Shown: positions 1 through 5,725 of the stretch, in pieces
Layout of the letters: each line of letters begins with the position of its first letter
Position numbering within the stretch: position 1 is the stretch's first letter
Assembly: GCA_027295435.1 (NCBI GenBank)
Contig: JAPUKX010000050.1
Coordinates: 1 to 5,979 of the forward strand
Length of the DNA: 5,979 bases
Reading direction: 5' to 3'
Origin: Planctomycetota bacterium
GTDB lineage: Bacteria > Planctomycetota > Phycisphaerae > Phycisphaerales > SM1A02
Notes under the pieces: generated by a model
The model's database searches: none
Seen by the model: the letters and a program-made list of their open reading frames with translations, nothing else
What the model was told of the DNA's origin: nothing
Translations under genes and position numbers: made by a program

Positions 1-678
1 TGCGGCGACCATCGCGTGGATACTTTGGCGTCCTCCGCGGGCGGTGCGATACGCTCGACTGCGAAGGCCAATGACGCCTAGTACGCCGTGCAGGCCGAGC
101 AACCCCACGATCGCTGCCGCGGCCATGGCCAGCCGCAGCGCATCAGCCACCCAGCGTTGGCCGGCGGAGCGCTCCCAGGCGACCGCGCCGATCACCAAGA
201 TCGCCCAGCTCGCCAAACCACAACCCAGCAGCATGACATCTCGCCCTGGTGCGCCGCTGCGGACCCGTCCCTTCGGTGGCGCCATCTGCCGTACTGACCA
301 CAGCCCGCCCAAGGCGGCAAGCCCCGCGACGAAACCCAGCTCCACCGGCGTCCAGGTGGAAAGATTCCGGAGACCACTTTGGTCTAACTCGTCGATCCAC
401 CGCGCTACCGGCCGGGCCGCCAAGACCAACGCCCCAATCACAAGACAGATCATCAACCACACCAGCGCGTTGCCGACCGCAACCGCGTTATGGAGCTTGG
501 GCAGCCGGCTGGCGGCCGGATCGACCGTATGGAGGATCGCTTCCCAGATCGCCTGTCCACATTCAGGGCACAACCCATCGGCGCGAAGTCCGTAGAGGTT
601 GTAGCCGCACCGGCGACAGTGCACCGGCGAGACCACGACGGCGTTGGAAAGGCTGTCCGGCGCCGGGAAGTCGTTCAT
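1..678 (-). CDS. Zinc-ribbon membrane protein, hypothetical (partial, C-terminus off the left edge)
   Basis: This minus-strand frame is open from an ATG at 678-676 to the window edge: 226 codons and no stop, so the C-terminus is missing. The N-terminus carries a four-cysteine zinc ribbon (C21, C24, C37, C40) of the form CRRCGYNLYGL...CPECG, which should bind one Zn2+. The rest is hydrophobic, with probable membrane helices at about residues 70-88, 112-128, 148-167 and 183-205. It is therefore probably an inner-membrane protein with a cytoplasmic zinc ribbon. I associate this ribbon-plus-helices architecture with Planctomycetota proteins of unknown function; no enzymatic motif is visible. The frame is open further upstream but has no better start, and the ribbon sits at the usual distance from this Met. 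There is no clear Shine-Dalgarno sequence before the ATG. It is divergent from the MoxR gene. The coding call is supported by the intact cysteine spacing and long helices; the function is unknown. Confidence 0.8.
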   Translation of the reverse strand, partial: MNDFPAPDSLSNAVVVSPVHCRRCGYNLYGLRADGLCPECGQAIWEAILHTVDPAASRLPKLHNAVAVGNALVWLMICLVIGALVLAARPVARWIDELDQSGLRNLSTWTPVELGFVAGLAALGGLWSVRQMAPPKGRVRSGAPGRDVMLLGCGLASWAILVIGAVAWERSAGQRWVADALRLAMAAAAIVGLLGLHGVLGVIGLRSRAYRTARGGRQSIHAMVAA

Positions 679-745
679 CGCTGGAAACTCTACACCAGTC
701 GCCTCAATCGGGCCGTCCAGCGTCGCGCCGAGCGCCGTACCGCAC

Positions 746-754
746 TGGTATACT
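746..754 (+). promoter_or_regulatory. Extended -10 promoter for the MoxR gene
   Basis: TGGTATACT fits the extended -10 consensus TGnTATAAT, with TG at 746-747 and TATACT at 749-754 (five of six matches). No good -35 lies 16-19 bp upstream, which extended -10 promoters tolerate. Transcription would start near 761, giving a leader of about 30 nt that carries the GGAG ribosome-binding site at 779-782. It lies in the divergent intergenic region, oriented towards the MoxR gene. Confidence 0.55.
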
Positions 755-791
755 CCCCCGCGCCTCTGCACGACCAATGGAGTTGCCCGTC

Positions 792-1724
792 ATGGCAAGT
801 GAGCCCATTGAACGCCTCCGCCGCAACATCACATCGGTCTATATGGGCAATACCGCGGCCGTTGATCGGGTCATTCTTTGCCTGCTCGCGCGGGGACACA
901 TCCTCATCGAGGACGTCCCCGGGGTCGGCAAGACGGTGCTGGCCAATGCCCTGGCCAGATCGGTCCGCTGTTCATTCACCCGCATCCAGTGTACGCCGGA
1001 CCTGTTGCCTTCTGACATCATCGGCGTCAGCGTATACGACCGTGAGCAAGGCGTCTTCGAGTTCAAGCGCGGGCCCATCTTTCACAGCATCATCCTTGCC
1101 GACGAGATCAACCGCACCACGCCGCGCACGCAATCGGCGCTGCTGGAGGCGATGAACGAGGCCACGGTTTCGGTGGAAAGCCAGGTGTTTCGGCTGCCCC
1201 AGCCGTTCATGGTGGTGGCCACCCAGAATCCGTATGAGTTCGAGGGAACCTATTTCCTGCCGGAGAACCAGCTCGATCGATTCCTGATGCGGATCAACCT
1301 GGGGTACCCCGCCCCGGACGACGAATCGCGGATCATCGAGAAGCAGCCGGCCCGAACCACGCTGGCCACGCTTGAGCCGGTCATGTCGAGTGAAGAAGTG
1401 CTTCGGCTCCAAGAGCAAGTGGACGAAGTATCCATTGACCAGACGCTGGTGGACTATGTCATTGCCCTCGCTGCAGCGACGCGAGAGAACGATGACTTGC
1501 AGATCGGGATCAGCCCCCGCGGATCGCTGGCGCTCGCCCAGGCTGCCCGGGCATGCGCCATGATGCATGGCCGCGACTATTGCGTGCCCGAGGATATCGT
1601 CTCCAACGTCTTGGCGGTCTGCGCCCACCGGGTGATCAGCAAGACGTACATGCACGCCGGAGATACCGCCACCACCAAGCGCATTATCCAGCAGGTACTG
1701 GAAACGGTGCCCAGCCCGGCGTAG
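792..1724 (+). CDS. moxR: MoxR-family AAA+ ATPase
   Basis: This encodes a 310-residue MoxR-type AAA+ ATPase, a usual length for the family. These cytoplasmic ATPases use ATP hydrolysis to remodel or activate client complexes, often together with DUF58 and von Willebrand factor A proteins. Visible motifs are Walker A DVPGVGKT (41-48), Walker B IILADE (100-105) followed by INR, sensor-1 ATQNP (N146), the family's LPENQLDRF segment (156-164) and the sensor-2 region ISPRGS (240-245). All key residues are intact, so it should be active. The frame is open far upstream (to about 249), but that stretch overlaps the divergent zinc-ribbon gene. I chose ATG 792 because GGAG at 779-782 lies 9 nt before it; the in-frame ATG at 777 overlaps that site. 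An extended -10 at 746-754 fits this start. Unusually, no DUF58 gene follows; the next gene is an unknown membrane protein 174 bp on. Confidence 0.95.
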   Translation: MASEPIERLRRNITSVYMGNTAAVDRVILCLLARGHILIEDVPGVGKTVLANALARSVRCSFTRIQCTPDLLPSDIIGVSVYDREQGVFEFKRGPIFHSIILADEINRTTPRTQSALLEAMNEATVSVESQVFRLPQPFMVVATQNPYEFEGTYFLPENQLDRFLMRINLGYPAPDDESRIIEKQPARTTLATLEPVMSSEEVLRLQEQVDEVSIDQTLVDYVIALAAATRENDDLQIGISPRGSLALAQAARACAMMHGRDYCVPEDIVSNVLAVCAHRVISKTYMHAGDTATTKRIIQQVLETVPSPA

Positions 1725-1824
1725 AACAGCCGGCAGCGATCACCGATTCCATCGAGGCCAACGACCGGCCGTTATCACATCCAGCACCGCCTGAGGTCGG
1801 CCGATACCTGATAGCGGAGACCTC

Positions 1825-1842
1825 CCGGCAAGGTTCTTGCGG
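1825..1842 (+). other. Small stem-loop after the MoxR gene
   Basis: GCAAG (1828-1832) pairs with CTTGC (1836-1840) around a 3-nt loop, and CC (1825-1826) pairs with GG (1841-1842) with G1827 bulged. Only two T's follow, so it is at best a weak or attenuating terminator between the MoxR gene and the next one. It also overlaps the AAGG sequence before the alternative ATG at 1845, which would hinder initiation there. Confidence 0.25.
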
Positions 1843-1885
1843 TTATGAGCCCGATCGTCCGACCAACACCCAGACCCGGTACGCC

Positions 1886-1890
1886 AAGGA
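1886..1890 (+). promoter_or_regulatory. Shine-Dalgarno sequence deciding the 1899 start
   Basis: AAGGA lies 8 nt before the ATG at 1899, near-ideal spacing. The alternative upstream ATG at 1845 has only an AAGG at 1830-1833, 11 nt away and inside a small hairpin. This favours initiation at 1899. Confidence 0.55.
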
Positions 1891-1898
1891 CCCCAGTG

Positions 1899-2816
1899 AT
1901 GCTCAGGCGGCACGCCACCGGCGCGATCAAGTCGCTGCGCAGCACGGACGAGCCGATGGGCACGCCGATTCGGCTGGCGATCGGGGTGATTGTGGCGGTC
2001 GGCGTCGTGGCGGTGGTGTGGCTGACGGGCGTTGTGGGATTCCGGCTGGGGTTCGCCCCGCTGATTCGCGTGTCTGGACTTCTCAGTGAGCCCGGGGGAG
2101 GCCTGGTCACGGGAACCATCATGATCATCTCGATTCCGCGGGTGATTCTCCTGGCCGGCGGGGCCCAGCCAACCTGGCTGATGCTGGGGTTTGCGGCGAT
2201 CGCGATCCCTGCCGCAGGTCTCGGTGCGGTGAGGCATCGCCCAGGCGGCATTCCACGGCCATCATTGGCGGCGGTGGTGTTCACGCTCGCCGGCGCGATC
2301 TGCGCCGCCCTGAACGCCTTGGCCGTGATCTGGTGGACCGCTTGCAACGCGCGCAATGCCAGGTTCGCCGACCTGCCAGATGATCCCGCCGGCACAGACA
2401 TTTGGCTGGAAAACCTGCAAACCGTAGCTGGTCTCGATGTGCTCGCGGTTATCGCCGCCACGGTGTGGGTCGTCCTAGTGATGCGACTTTCGATTCCATT
2501 GTGGTTGCGAGCGCTGGCCGCCTCGGCCAGCTACGTTGCACTGGTGGTGGCGATCGTGGCCATGTCAATGAGCATCGCAGCATTCGCTCAGATTCAAGTC
2601 GCTCGGTCCGTGGTACACCTTGACGACGGCTCCATCGATGCCCGGCTGGTGCTCGGGTTCACCCCCGGGCACGTCGCGACGCTCCGGATCGAGAACGAGA
2701 TGGCAATCGTGGAACTTCGCGACCGCTCGGACACGATGACCGTCGTGGGACGTCAATCAATCGTCGGCATGCTCCAGGAGGCGGCCCAGCGCAGCCGGGG
2801 GAACACCGAACGCTGA
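1899..2816 (+). CDS. Polytopic membrane protein of unknown function
   Basis: I do not recognise this 305-residue protein. It has a short basic N-terminus (residues 1-25), then probable membrane helices at about 26-48, 67-86, 91-111, 121-147, 176-196 and 203-231. A soluble C-terminal tail of about 75 residues (232-305) alternates hydrophobic and polar residues, suggesting a small beta-rich domain, and ends in a short helix. No signal peptide distinct from the first helix, and no catalytic or metal-binding motif, is apparent. The hydrophobic segments and family-independent coding pattern make it a likely real gene. An in-frame ATG at 1845 would add 18 residues (rich in Pro and Arg), but AAGGA 8 nt before 1899 supports the shorter form. 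It is co-directional with the MoxR gene and could be co-transcribed, which would make it a candidate partner, but the 174-bp gap weakens that. Convergent with the PH-domain gene. Confidence 0.72.
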   Translation: MLRRHATGAIKSLRSTDEPMGTPIRLAIGVIVAVGVVAVVWLTGVVGFRLGFAPLIRVSGLLSEPGGGLVTGTIMIISIPRVILLAGGAQPTWLMLGFAAIAIPAAGLGAVRHRPGGIPRPSLAAVVFTLAGAICAALNALAVIWWTACNARNARFADLPDDPAGTDIWLENLQTVAGLDVLAVIAATVWVVLVMRLSIPLWLRALAASASYVALVVAIVAMSMSIAAFAQIQVARSVVHLDDGSIDARLVLGFTPGHVATLRIENEMAIVELRDRSDTMTVVGRQSIVGMLQEAAQRSRGNTER

Positions 2817-2837
2817 CATCAATCGCAGTCGAACGCT

Positions 2838-2859
2838 GCCCCGCCTATGAATGCGGGGC
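2838..2859. terminator. Hairpin, candidate bidirectional terminator
   Basis: GCCCCGC (2838-2844) and GCGGGGC (2853-2859) form a perfect 7-bp GC stem with an 8-nt loop, 21 bp past the stop of the unknown membrane protein and between convergent genes. There is no T-tract on either strand, so it is not a classical intrinsic terminator, but its position suits a transcript 3' end. Confidence 0.45.
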
Positions 2860-2896
2860 TACAACTCAAGATGTCCGTGGGCAGTATGCATTGGAG

Positions 2897-2916
2897 CCGC
2901 GGGCGGATATCCGCGG
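2897..2916. terminator. GC-rich palindrome downstream of the PH-domain gene
   Basis: CCGCGG occurs at 2897-2902 and 2911-2916 and can pair with itself across 8 nt. The overlapping 12-bp GCGGATATCCGC (2903-2914) is a perfect palindrome offering an alternative fold. It begins 15 bp past the minus-strand stop at 2931, so it may mark the 3' end of the hpt/PH-domain transcript. No T-tract is present. Confidence 0.35.
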
Positions 2917-2930
2917 GAAACCAGTCCAGC

Positions 2931-3533
2931 TCATGGGCGGCCGTAGCGCTGGATTGCCTCCACGACCGCGCGGCTAACCGCAAACGGCTGGCGAATCATC
3001 ACCCAGAATGCTTCGAACACGTCGCTTCCCGCGGTGGCAAAACCGATGCTGCCCAATCCAAACAGGCGCTCCCGCAGGCGAAGAAACACGCTCGTGTGCT
3101 GGATGTTCTTCAACTGCGTTTCGAACACGTTGACTCGGAGCACGCCCATCCGCCGAATGACCCGCCGATCGGTCAGCACATACACCCGGCACCACCACTC
3201 CAAACTTTGCCAGAGCAATCGCGCGGCTGCGGCGGCAACACCCAGGCTGTACGCCTGAGCCTCCGACCACGGGATCCAGCCGACGCGAATCGACACGATC
3301 GCCAGAGCCAGCGTGAGGATCGCAATGAACATCAGGCTGCCTAGCGAGGCCAGGGGAATAAACAACAGGCTCGGGCGCAGCAGCAGGATCACGATCTCAT
3401 CATCGTGGATCAGTCCCTCCGGCAACAACGCCTCCACCTGATCCACCGTCAGCGACGTGGCTTCCGCGGCACTGAGCATTCCGTGGGCGCACCCGGTGGC
3501 TGGTCTTGCGGCCTCGACACGGCGGAGTCTCAC
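2931..3533 (-). CDS. Bacterial PH-domain membrane protein (bPH2/YdbS-like)
   Basis: This encodes a 200-residue membrane protein of the bacterial pleckstrin-homology type (bPH2, formerly DUF304; YdbS/YdbT-like). A short N-terminal segment ends in the family-like LRPSLL stretch and leads into two probable membrane helices (about 53-83 and 92-113). The PH-like domain follows from about 114 to 200, opening with RVYVLTDRRVIRRMGVLR and continuing through a 'QLKNIQHTSV...LFGLGSIGFATAG' pattern typical of the family. The exact role is unknown; relatives are membrane-anchored and presumed to bind ligands or partner proteins. The start is GTG at 3533-3531, which overlaps the hpt stop as GTGA. It is preceded by a strong GGAAGGAAG Shine-Dalgarno sequence (3546-3538), so it should be translationally coupled to hpt. 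An internal ATG at 3479 lacks a good ribosome site. A functional link with purine salvage is not implied. Confidence 0.85.
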   Translation of the reverse strand: MRLRRVEAARPATGCAHGMLSAAEATSLTVDQVEALLPEGLIHDDEIVILLLRPSLLFIPLASLGSLMFIAILTLALAIVSIRVGWIPWSEAQAYSLGVAAAAARLLWQSLEWWCRVYVLTDRRVIRRMGVLRVNVFETQLKNIQHTSVFLRLRERLFGLGSIGFATAGSDVFEAFWVMIRQPFAVSRAVVEAIQRYGRP

Positions 3534-4075
3534 AACGCTTCCTTCCGGAGCGTGCCGATATCCGGCAGATTGCGGTAGTAGTTGTTGTAGTCCAGCCCGT
3601 AGCCCACGACAAACACATCGGGGATGTCAAAACCCACATACTCACATGGCGTATCCAGCGCGGACCGACGCTGCTTGCGCAGCAGCACGCATGCTCGAAG
3701 CGACTTCGGCTGACGGCTGGCCAACTCCTCTCGTATGAGCCGCAGCGTGCTGCCGGAATCCAGGATGTCATCCACGATCAGCACATGCTTGCCTTTCAAG
3801 TCGTCCGGCAGGGCGCCGATGATCTGAGGGCCCTGGCTCGTCATCGATTTGCCCGGATAGCCGGCGACGGTCACCACCTCGATTCGGATCTTCTGCGGCA
3901 GTTGCCGAATCAGGTCGGCCAAGAAGATGATGCTGCCGGTGAGGATCGGCACCAATACGATCTCGCCTTCGTCCGGCAGATCGTCCAGATCGCGGGCGAT
4001 CTGTGCAGAGAGCTCCTTGAGGCGAAGGGCAATGCGCTGGCGCGAAATCAGCACCTTTTCGATATCCGAGAGCAC
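3530..4075 (-). CDS. hpt: Hypoxanthine phosphoribosyltransferase
   Basis: Hpt salvages purines in the cytoplasm by joining hypoxanthine (often also guanine) to PRPP, giving IMP or GMP plus pyrophosphate. The 181-residue length is normal. The PRPP-binding motif VLIVDDILDSGST (98-110) is intact, including the paired Asp residues. The C-terminal base-binding and Mg2+ region, VGFDIPDVFVVGYGLDYNNYYRNLP (read as 147-171), is strongly conserved, and K134 may be the purine-contacting lysine. The N-terminal DIEKVLIS is typical. Two active-site loops are unusual: LTG (45-47) in place of the common LKG, and AGYPGKSMTSQG (71-82) in place of the usual Ser-Tyr flexible loop. The start is GTG 4075, the only usual start codon after the upstream in-frame stop that keeps the conserved N-terminus. 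No Shine-Dalgarno is visible; a promoter at 4085-4112 would give a nearly leaderless mRNA. The gene overlaps the PH-domain gene by 4 nt and follows mgtE by 76 bp. Confidence 0.95.
   Translation of the reverse strand: MLSDIEKVLISRQRIALRLKELSAQIARDLDDLPDEGEIVLVPILTGSIIFLADLIRQLPQKIRIEVVTVAGYPGKSMTSQGPQIIGALPDDLKGKHVLIVDDILDSGSTLRLIREELASRQPKSLRACVLLRKQRRSALDTPCEYVGFDIPDVFVVGYGLDYNNYYRNLPDIGTLRKEAL
3538..3546 (-). promoter_or_regulatory. Shine-Dalgarno of the PH-domain gene inside the hpt 3' end
   Basis: GGAAGGAAG on the minus strand lies 4 nt before the GTG at 3533, with its AGGA core about 6 nt away. It sits within the last hpt codons. It decides in favour of the GTG start over the ATG at 3479 and supports coupled translation. 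Confidence 0.65.
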
Positions 4076-4084
4076 GATGCGCAG

Positions 4085-4112
4085 TGTATAGCCGGCCGGG
4101 GCCCCATGTCAT
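4085..4112 (-). promoter_or_regulatory. Sigma-70-like promoter for hpt and the PH-domain gene
   Basis: On the minus strand, ATGACA (4112-4107, five of six matches to TTGACA) and TATACA (4090-4085, four of six matches to TATAAT) are separated by 16 bp. Transcription would start near 4078, only a few bases before the hpt GTG at 4075. It lies in the 76-bp gap between mgtE and hpt, so hpt can be transcribed independently of mgtE. Confidence 0.5.
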
Positions 4113-4151
4113 CATTCGCCGGCGCTCGAATTCTCAGCCCACCGCGTTGGG

Positions 4152-5675
4152 TCATCCGGCCGCGCAGGGCTCGATCAGCCAGCCCGACAGCAGTTGGGCA
4201 CATCCGAGGAAGGTGGCGAACGCGACCGCGTCGGTGATCATGATGAGGAAGATGGCCGAGGCGGTTGCCGGGTCCGCGCCCAGGCGGCGCATCAGAAGCG
4301 GCACGGATGAGCCGGCCAGCGTGCCAATCCCGGTTGACAGAGCCATCGATACCGCGGCCACCACCCCCAGCCGCCAACTGACGCTGTCCATGACCGTTGA
4401 CAGAAGCATCAGGGCGATCCCCACCACAACACCCAGGAGCACGCCGGTCAACAATCCCACCGCCCCTTCGCGTAACACCAGCGGAACCACCCGGCCGGGC
4501 CGGACCTCCTCCAACACGATGCCCCGCAGAGTGACCGCCAAGGCCTGATGACCGGCGTTGCCCGCCTGGGCCGCGATCATCGGCATCAACACCGCGAGGA
4601 TGGCTAACTCCCGAATCAGATTCTCAAACTGCAAGACCACAATCACGGCCACGCAGGTTGTGAACAGGCTGACCACCAACCACGGGAATCGCCCGCGAAA
4701 CTTCTCGCCCAGCCCCGAGTACACCGCTTCGACCGCCCCCGCCCCCACGCTCTTCTGAACGTCCTCGGTGTCCTCGGCCCGAATGATGTCGATCACGTCG
4801 TCCACAGTGACGACGCCGATCAGCCGATCGTCGAGATCAACGACGGGAAGCATGGAGAAGTCATAGCGGTCGAACTCCCTTGCCACCTGCTCACGATCGA
4901 GGTCGGTACGGACCGCCTTGACGGTCTGATTCATCAGCTCGGCGATGGGATGATCGGGGCCAGCCAACAGCAGGTCGCGCAGCCCGATGATGCCGACGAG
5001 CCGTCCGTCGTCGCGGACGACCAGGAGATGCTGTACGCTCGGCCCAATGGTTGAAGCACGGATGACATCGGTGGCTTGGGCAACGGTCATCCGCTCCTTC
5101 AGGGCAAGGAAGTCGGTGGTCATCAGACCCCCAGCCGATTCGCGGTCATAGTCAATGAGGTCTCGAAGCTGAGCCGCCGTGGCCAGGGTCAGGGCGGCGA
5201 GGGCTTCCTGGCGGTAGGACTCGCCCATCGCCTGCAGGAGATCCGCGGCGTCGTCCGGAGCCATCAGTTCCAGGAGCCGGGTGGCATAGGCCAGGTCATC
5301 CTCGACCAGATCCTCCATCACGCCAACCGCCAGCGGCATCTGCATTTCGGCCAGAGCGTCCGCCGCGGACTGATCGTCCATCTGCTCCAGGACTTCGGCC
5401 GCTTCCTCCTGCTGAAGTGTCTCCAGGGTGTCCGCTGCGTCCGCCGCTTCTTGTTGCTGCACCGCGTCGGCCAGCACCGACACATCAATGGAGTGCTCGA
5501 GCAGCTCGGCCACCCGCTCGTCCTGCGGCGAGGTCTCGGCCACATCTTCGATGTGGGACGCCGCCTCGGCCTCGACCGGCCGGTGTCTGGAAGGTGAGTT
5601 CAGGTCCGATTTGTCCGGCGGCTGCGGCATCACCGCGAGTGTAGCGAAGAGGCCCATCCCCGTTTGACCGCTCAC
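4152..5675 (-). CDS. mgtE: Magnesium transporter MgtE
   Basis: MgtE is an inner-membrane, Mg2+-gated Mg2+ channel, normally a homodimer. The 507-residue protein has the full architecture. A variable N-terminal tail (1-55) is followed by the acidic helical MgtE N domain (about 56-180), the conserved SAGGLMTTDF link (180-189), two CBS domains (about 185-239 and 244-305), and the plug-helix region leading to RFPWL (329-333). Five membrane helices follow (about 332-350, 355-378, 398-427, 434-462, 474-500). Conserved pore residues include P365 and GN-G-Q (372-377). D482 matches the family's Mg2+-binding aspartate, but the common SGP after 'DPA' is SAI here. The N and CBS domains are expected to sense cytoplasmic Mg2+ and close the pore. 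The start is uncertain: GTG 5675, ATG 5657 and ATG 5630 are all in frame. I keep GTG 5675 because a short upstream ORF ends on it as GTGA. It follows the PhoU-like gene by 50 bp. Confidence 0.96.
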   Translation of the reverse strand: MSGQTGMGLFATLAVMPQPPDKSDLNSPSRHRPVEAEAASHIEDVAETSPQDERVAELLEHSIDVSVLADAVQQQEAADAADTLETLQQEEAAEVLEQMDDQSAADALAEMQMPLAVGVMEDLVEDDLAYATRLLELMAPDDAADLLQAMGESYRQEALAALTLATAAQLRDLIDYDRESAGGLMTTDFLALKERMTVAQATDVIRASTIGPSVQHLLVVRDDGRLVGIIGLRDLLLAGPDHPIAELMNQTVKAVRTDLDREQVAREFDRYDFSMLPVVDLDDRLIGVVTVDDVIDIIRAEDTEDVQKSVGAGAVEAVYSGLGEKFRGRFPWLVVSLFTTCVAVIVVLQFENLIRELAILAVLMPMIAAQAGNAGHQALAVTLRGIVLEEVRPGRVVPLVLREGAVGLLTGVLLGVVVGIALMLLSTVMDSVSWRLGVVAAVSMALSTGIGTLAGSSVPLLMRRLGADPATASAIFLIMITDAVAFATFLGCAQLLSGWLIEPCAAG

Positions 5676-5719
5676 TCGAAGAACCGCGCGCCGCCTCCTA
5701 CACGGCCAGAGACCGGCAT
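5672..5719 (-). CDS. Possible 15-codon leader ORF before mgtE
   Basis: ATG at 5719-5717 opens a 15-codon frame (MPVSGRVGGGARFFE) ending in TGA at 5674-5672. The TGA overlaps the proposed mgtE GTG as GTGA. An AGGTGG sequence lies just before the ATG, and it begins 6 bp after the PhoU-like stop. The mgtE GTG has no close Shine-Dalgarno sequence (AGGAGG ends 18 nt upstream), so reinitiation from this ORF could explain its translation. The ORF is tiny and could be chance; I see no known leader-peptide match. Confidence 0.25.
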   Translation of the reverse strand: MPVSGRVGGGARFFE

Positions 5720-5725
5720 CGCCAC

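Noticed and set aside
44..595. Plus-strand open frame opposite the zinc-ribbon gene
   Set aside because: The translation is low-complexity (Arg, Pro, Ser, Ala) with no motif, while the minus strand in the same place has an intact zinc ribbon and membrane helices.
249..791. In-frame upstream extension of the MoxR gene (up to 181 extra codons)
   Set aside because: The stretch overlaps the divergent zinc-ribbon gene, is rich in Arg/Pro/Ser as expected for antisense of a GC-rich gene, lies upstream of the extended -10 promoter, and has no MoxR homology. GGAG at 779-782 supports ATG 792.
972..1655. 227-codon minus-strand open frame opposite the MoxR gene
   Set aside because: Antisense shadow of a strongly conserved AAA+ ATPase; its translation is His/Arg/Gly-rich without recognisable motifs.
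1553..2089. 178-codon plus-strand frame bridging the MoxR end and the next gene
   Set aside because: It overlaps well-supported coding sequence at both ends in another frame and its product is Arg/Gly/Asp-rich with no structure.
1775..2461. 228-codon minus-strand frame opposite the unknown membrane protein
   Set aside because: The plus strand gives clean membrane helices and a good ribosome-binding site; the minus frame reads as a Pro/Arg/Thr-rich shadow.
2847..3344. 165-codon plus-strand frame opposite the PH-domain gene
   Set aside because: It is an antisense shadow rich in His, Gln and Arg, starts inside the convergent hairpin region, and has no ribosome-binding site that I can see.
3506..4237. 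243-codon plus-strand frame opposite hpt
   Set aside because: It lies antisense to an unmistakable Hpt with intact PRPP motif, and shows no motif of its own.
4763..4778. Short tandem GTCCTCGG repeat
   Set aside because: It lies inside mgtE and is explained by the acidic codons for EDTED; two copies of eight bases are not a meaningful repeat array.
5398..5475. Low-complexity acidic, glutamine-rich stretch in MgtE
   Set aside because: It looks repetitive in DNA (CTCCTGCTG-like runs), but it encodes the helical repeats normal for the MgtE N domain.
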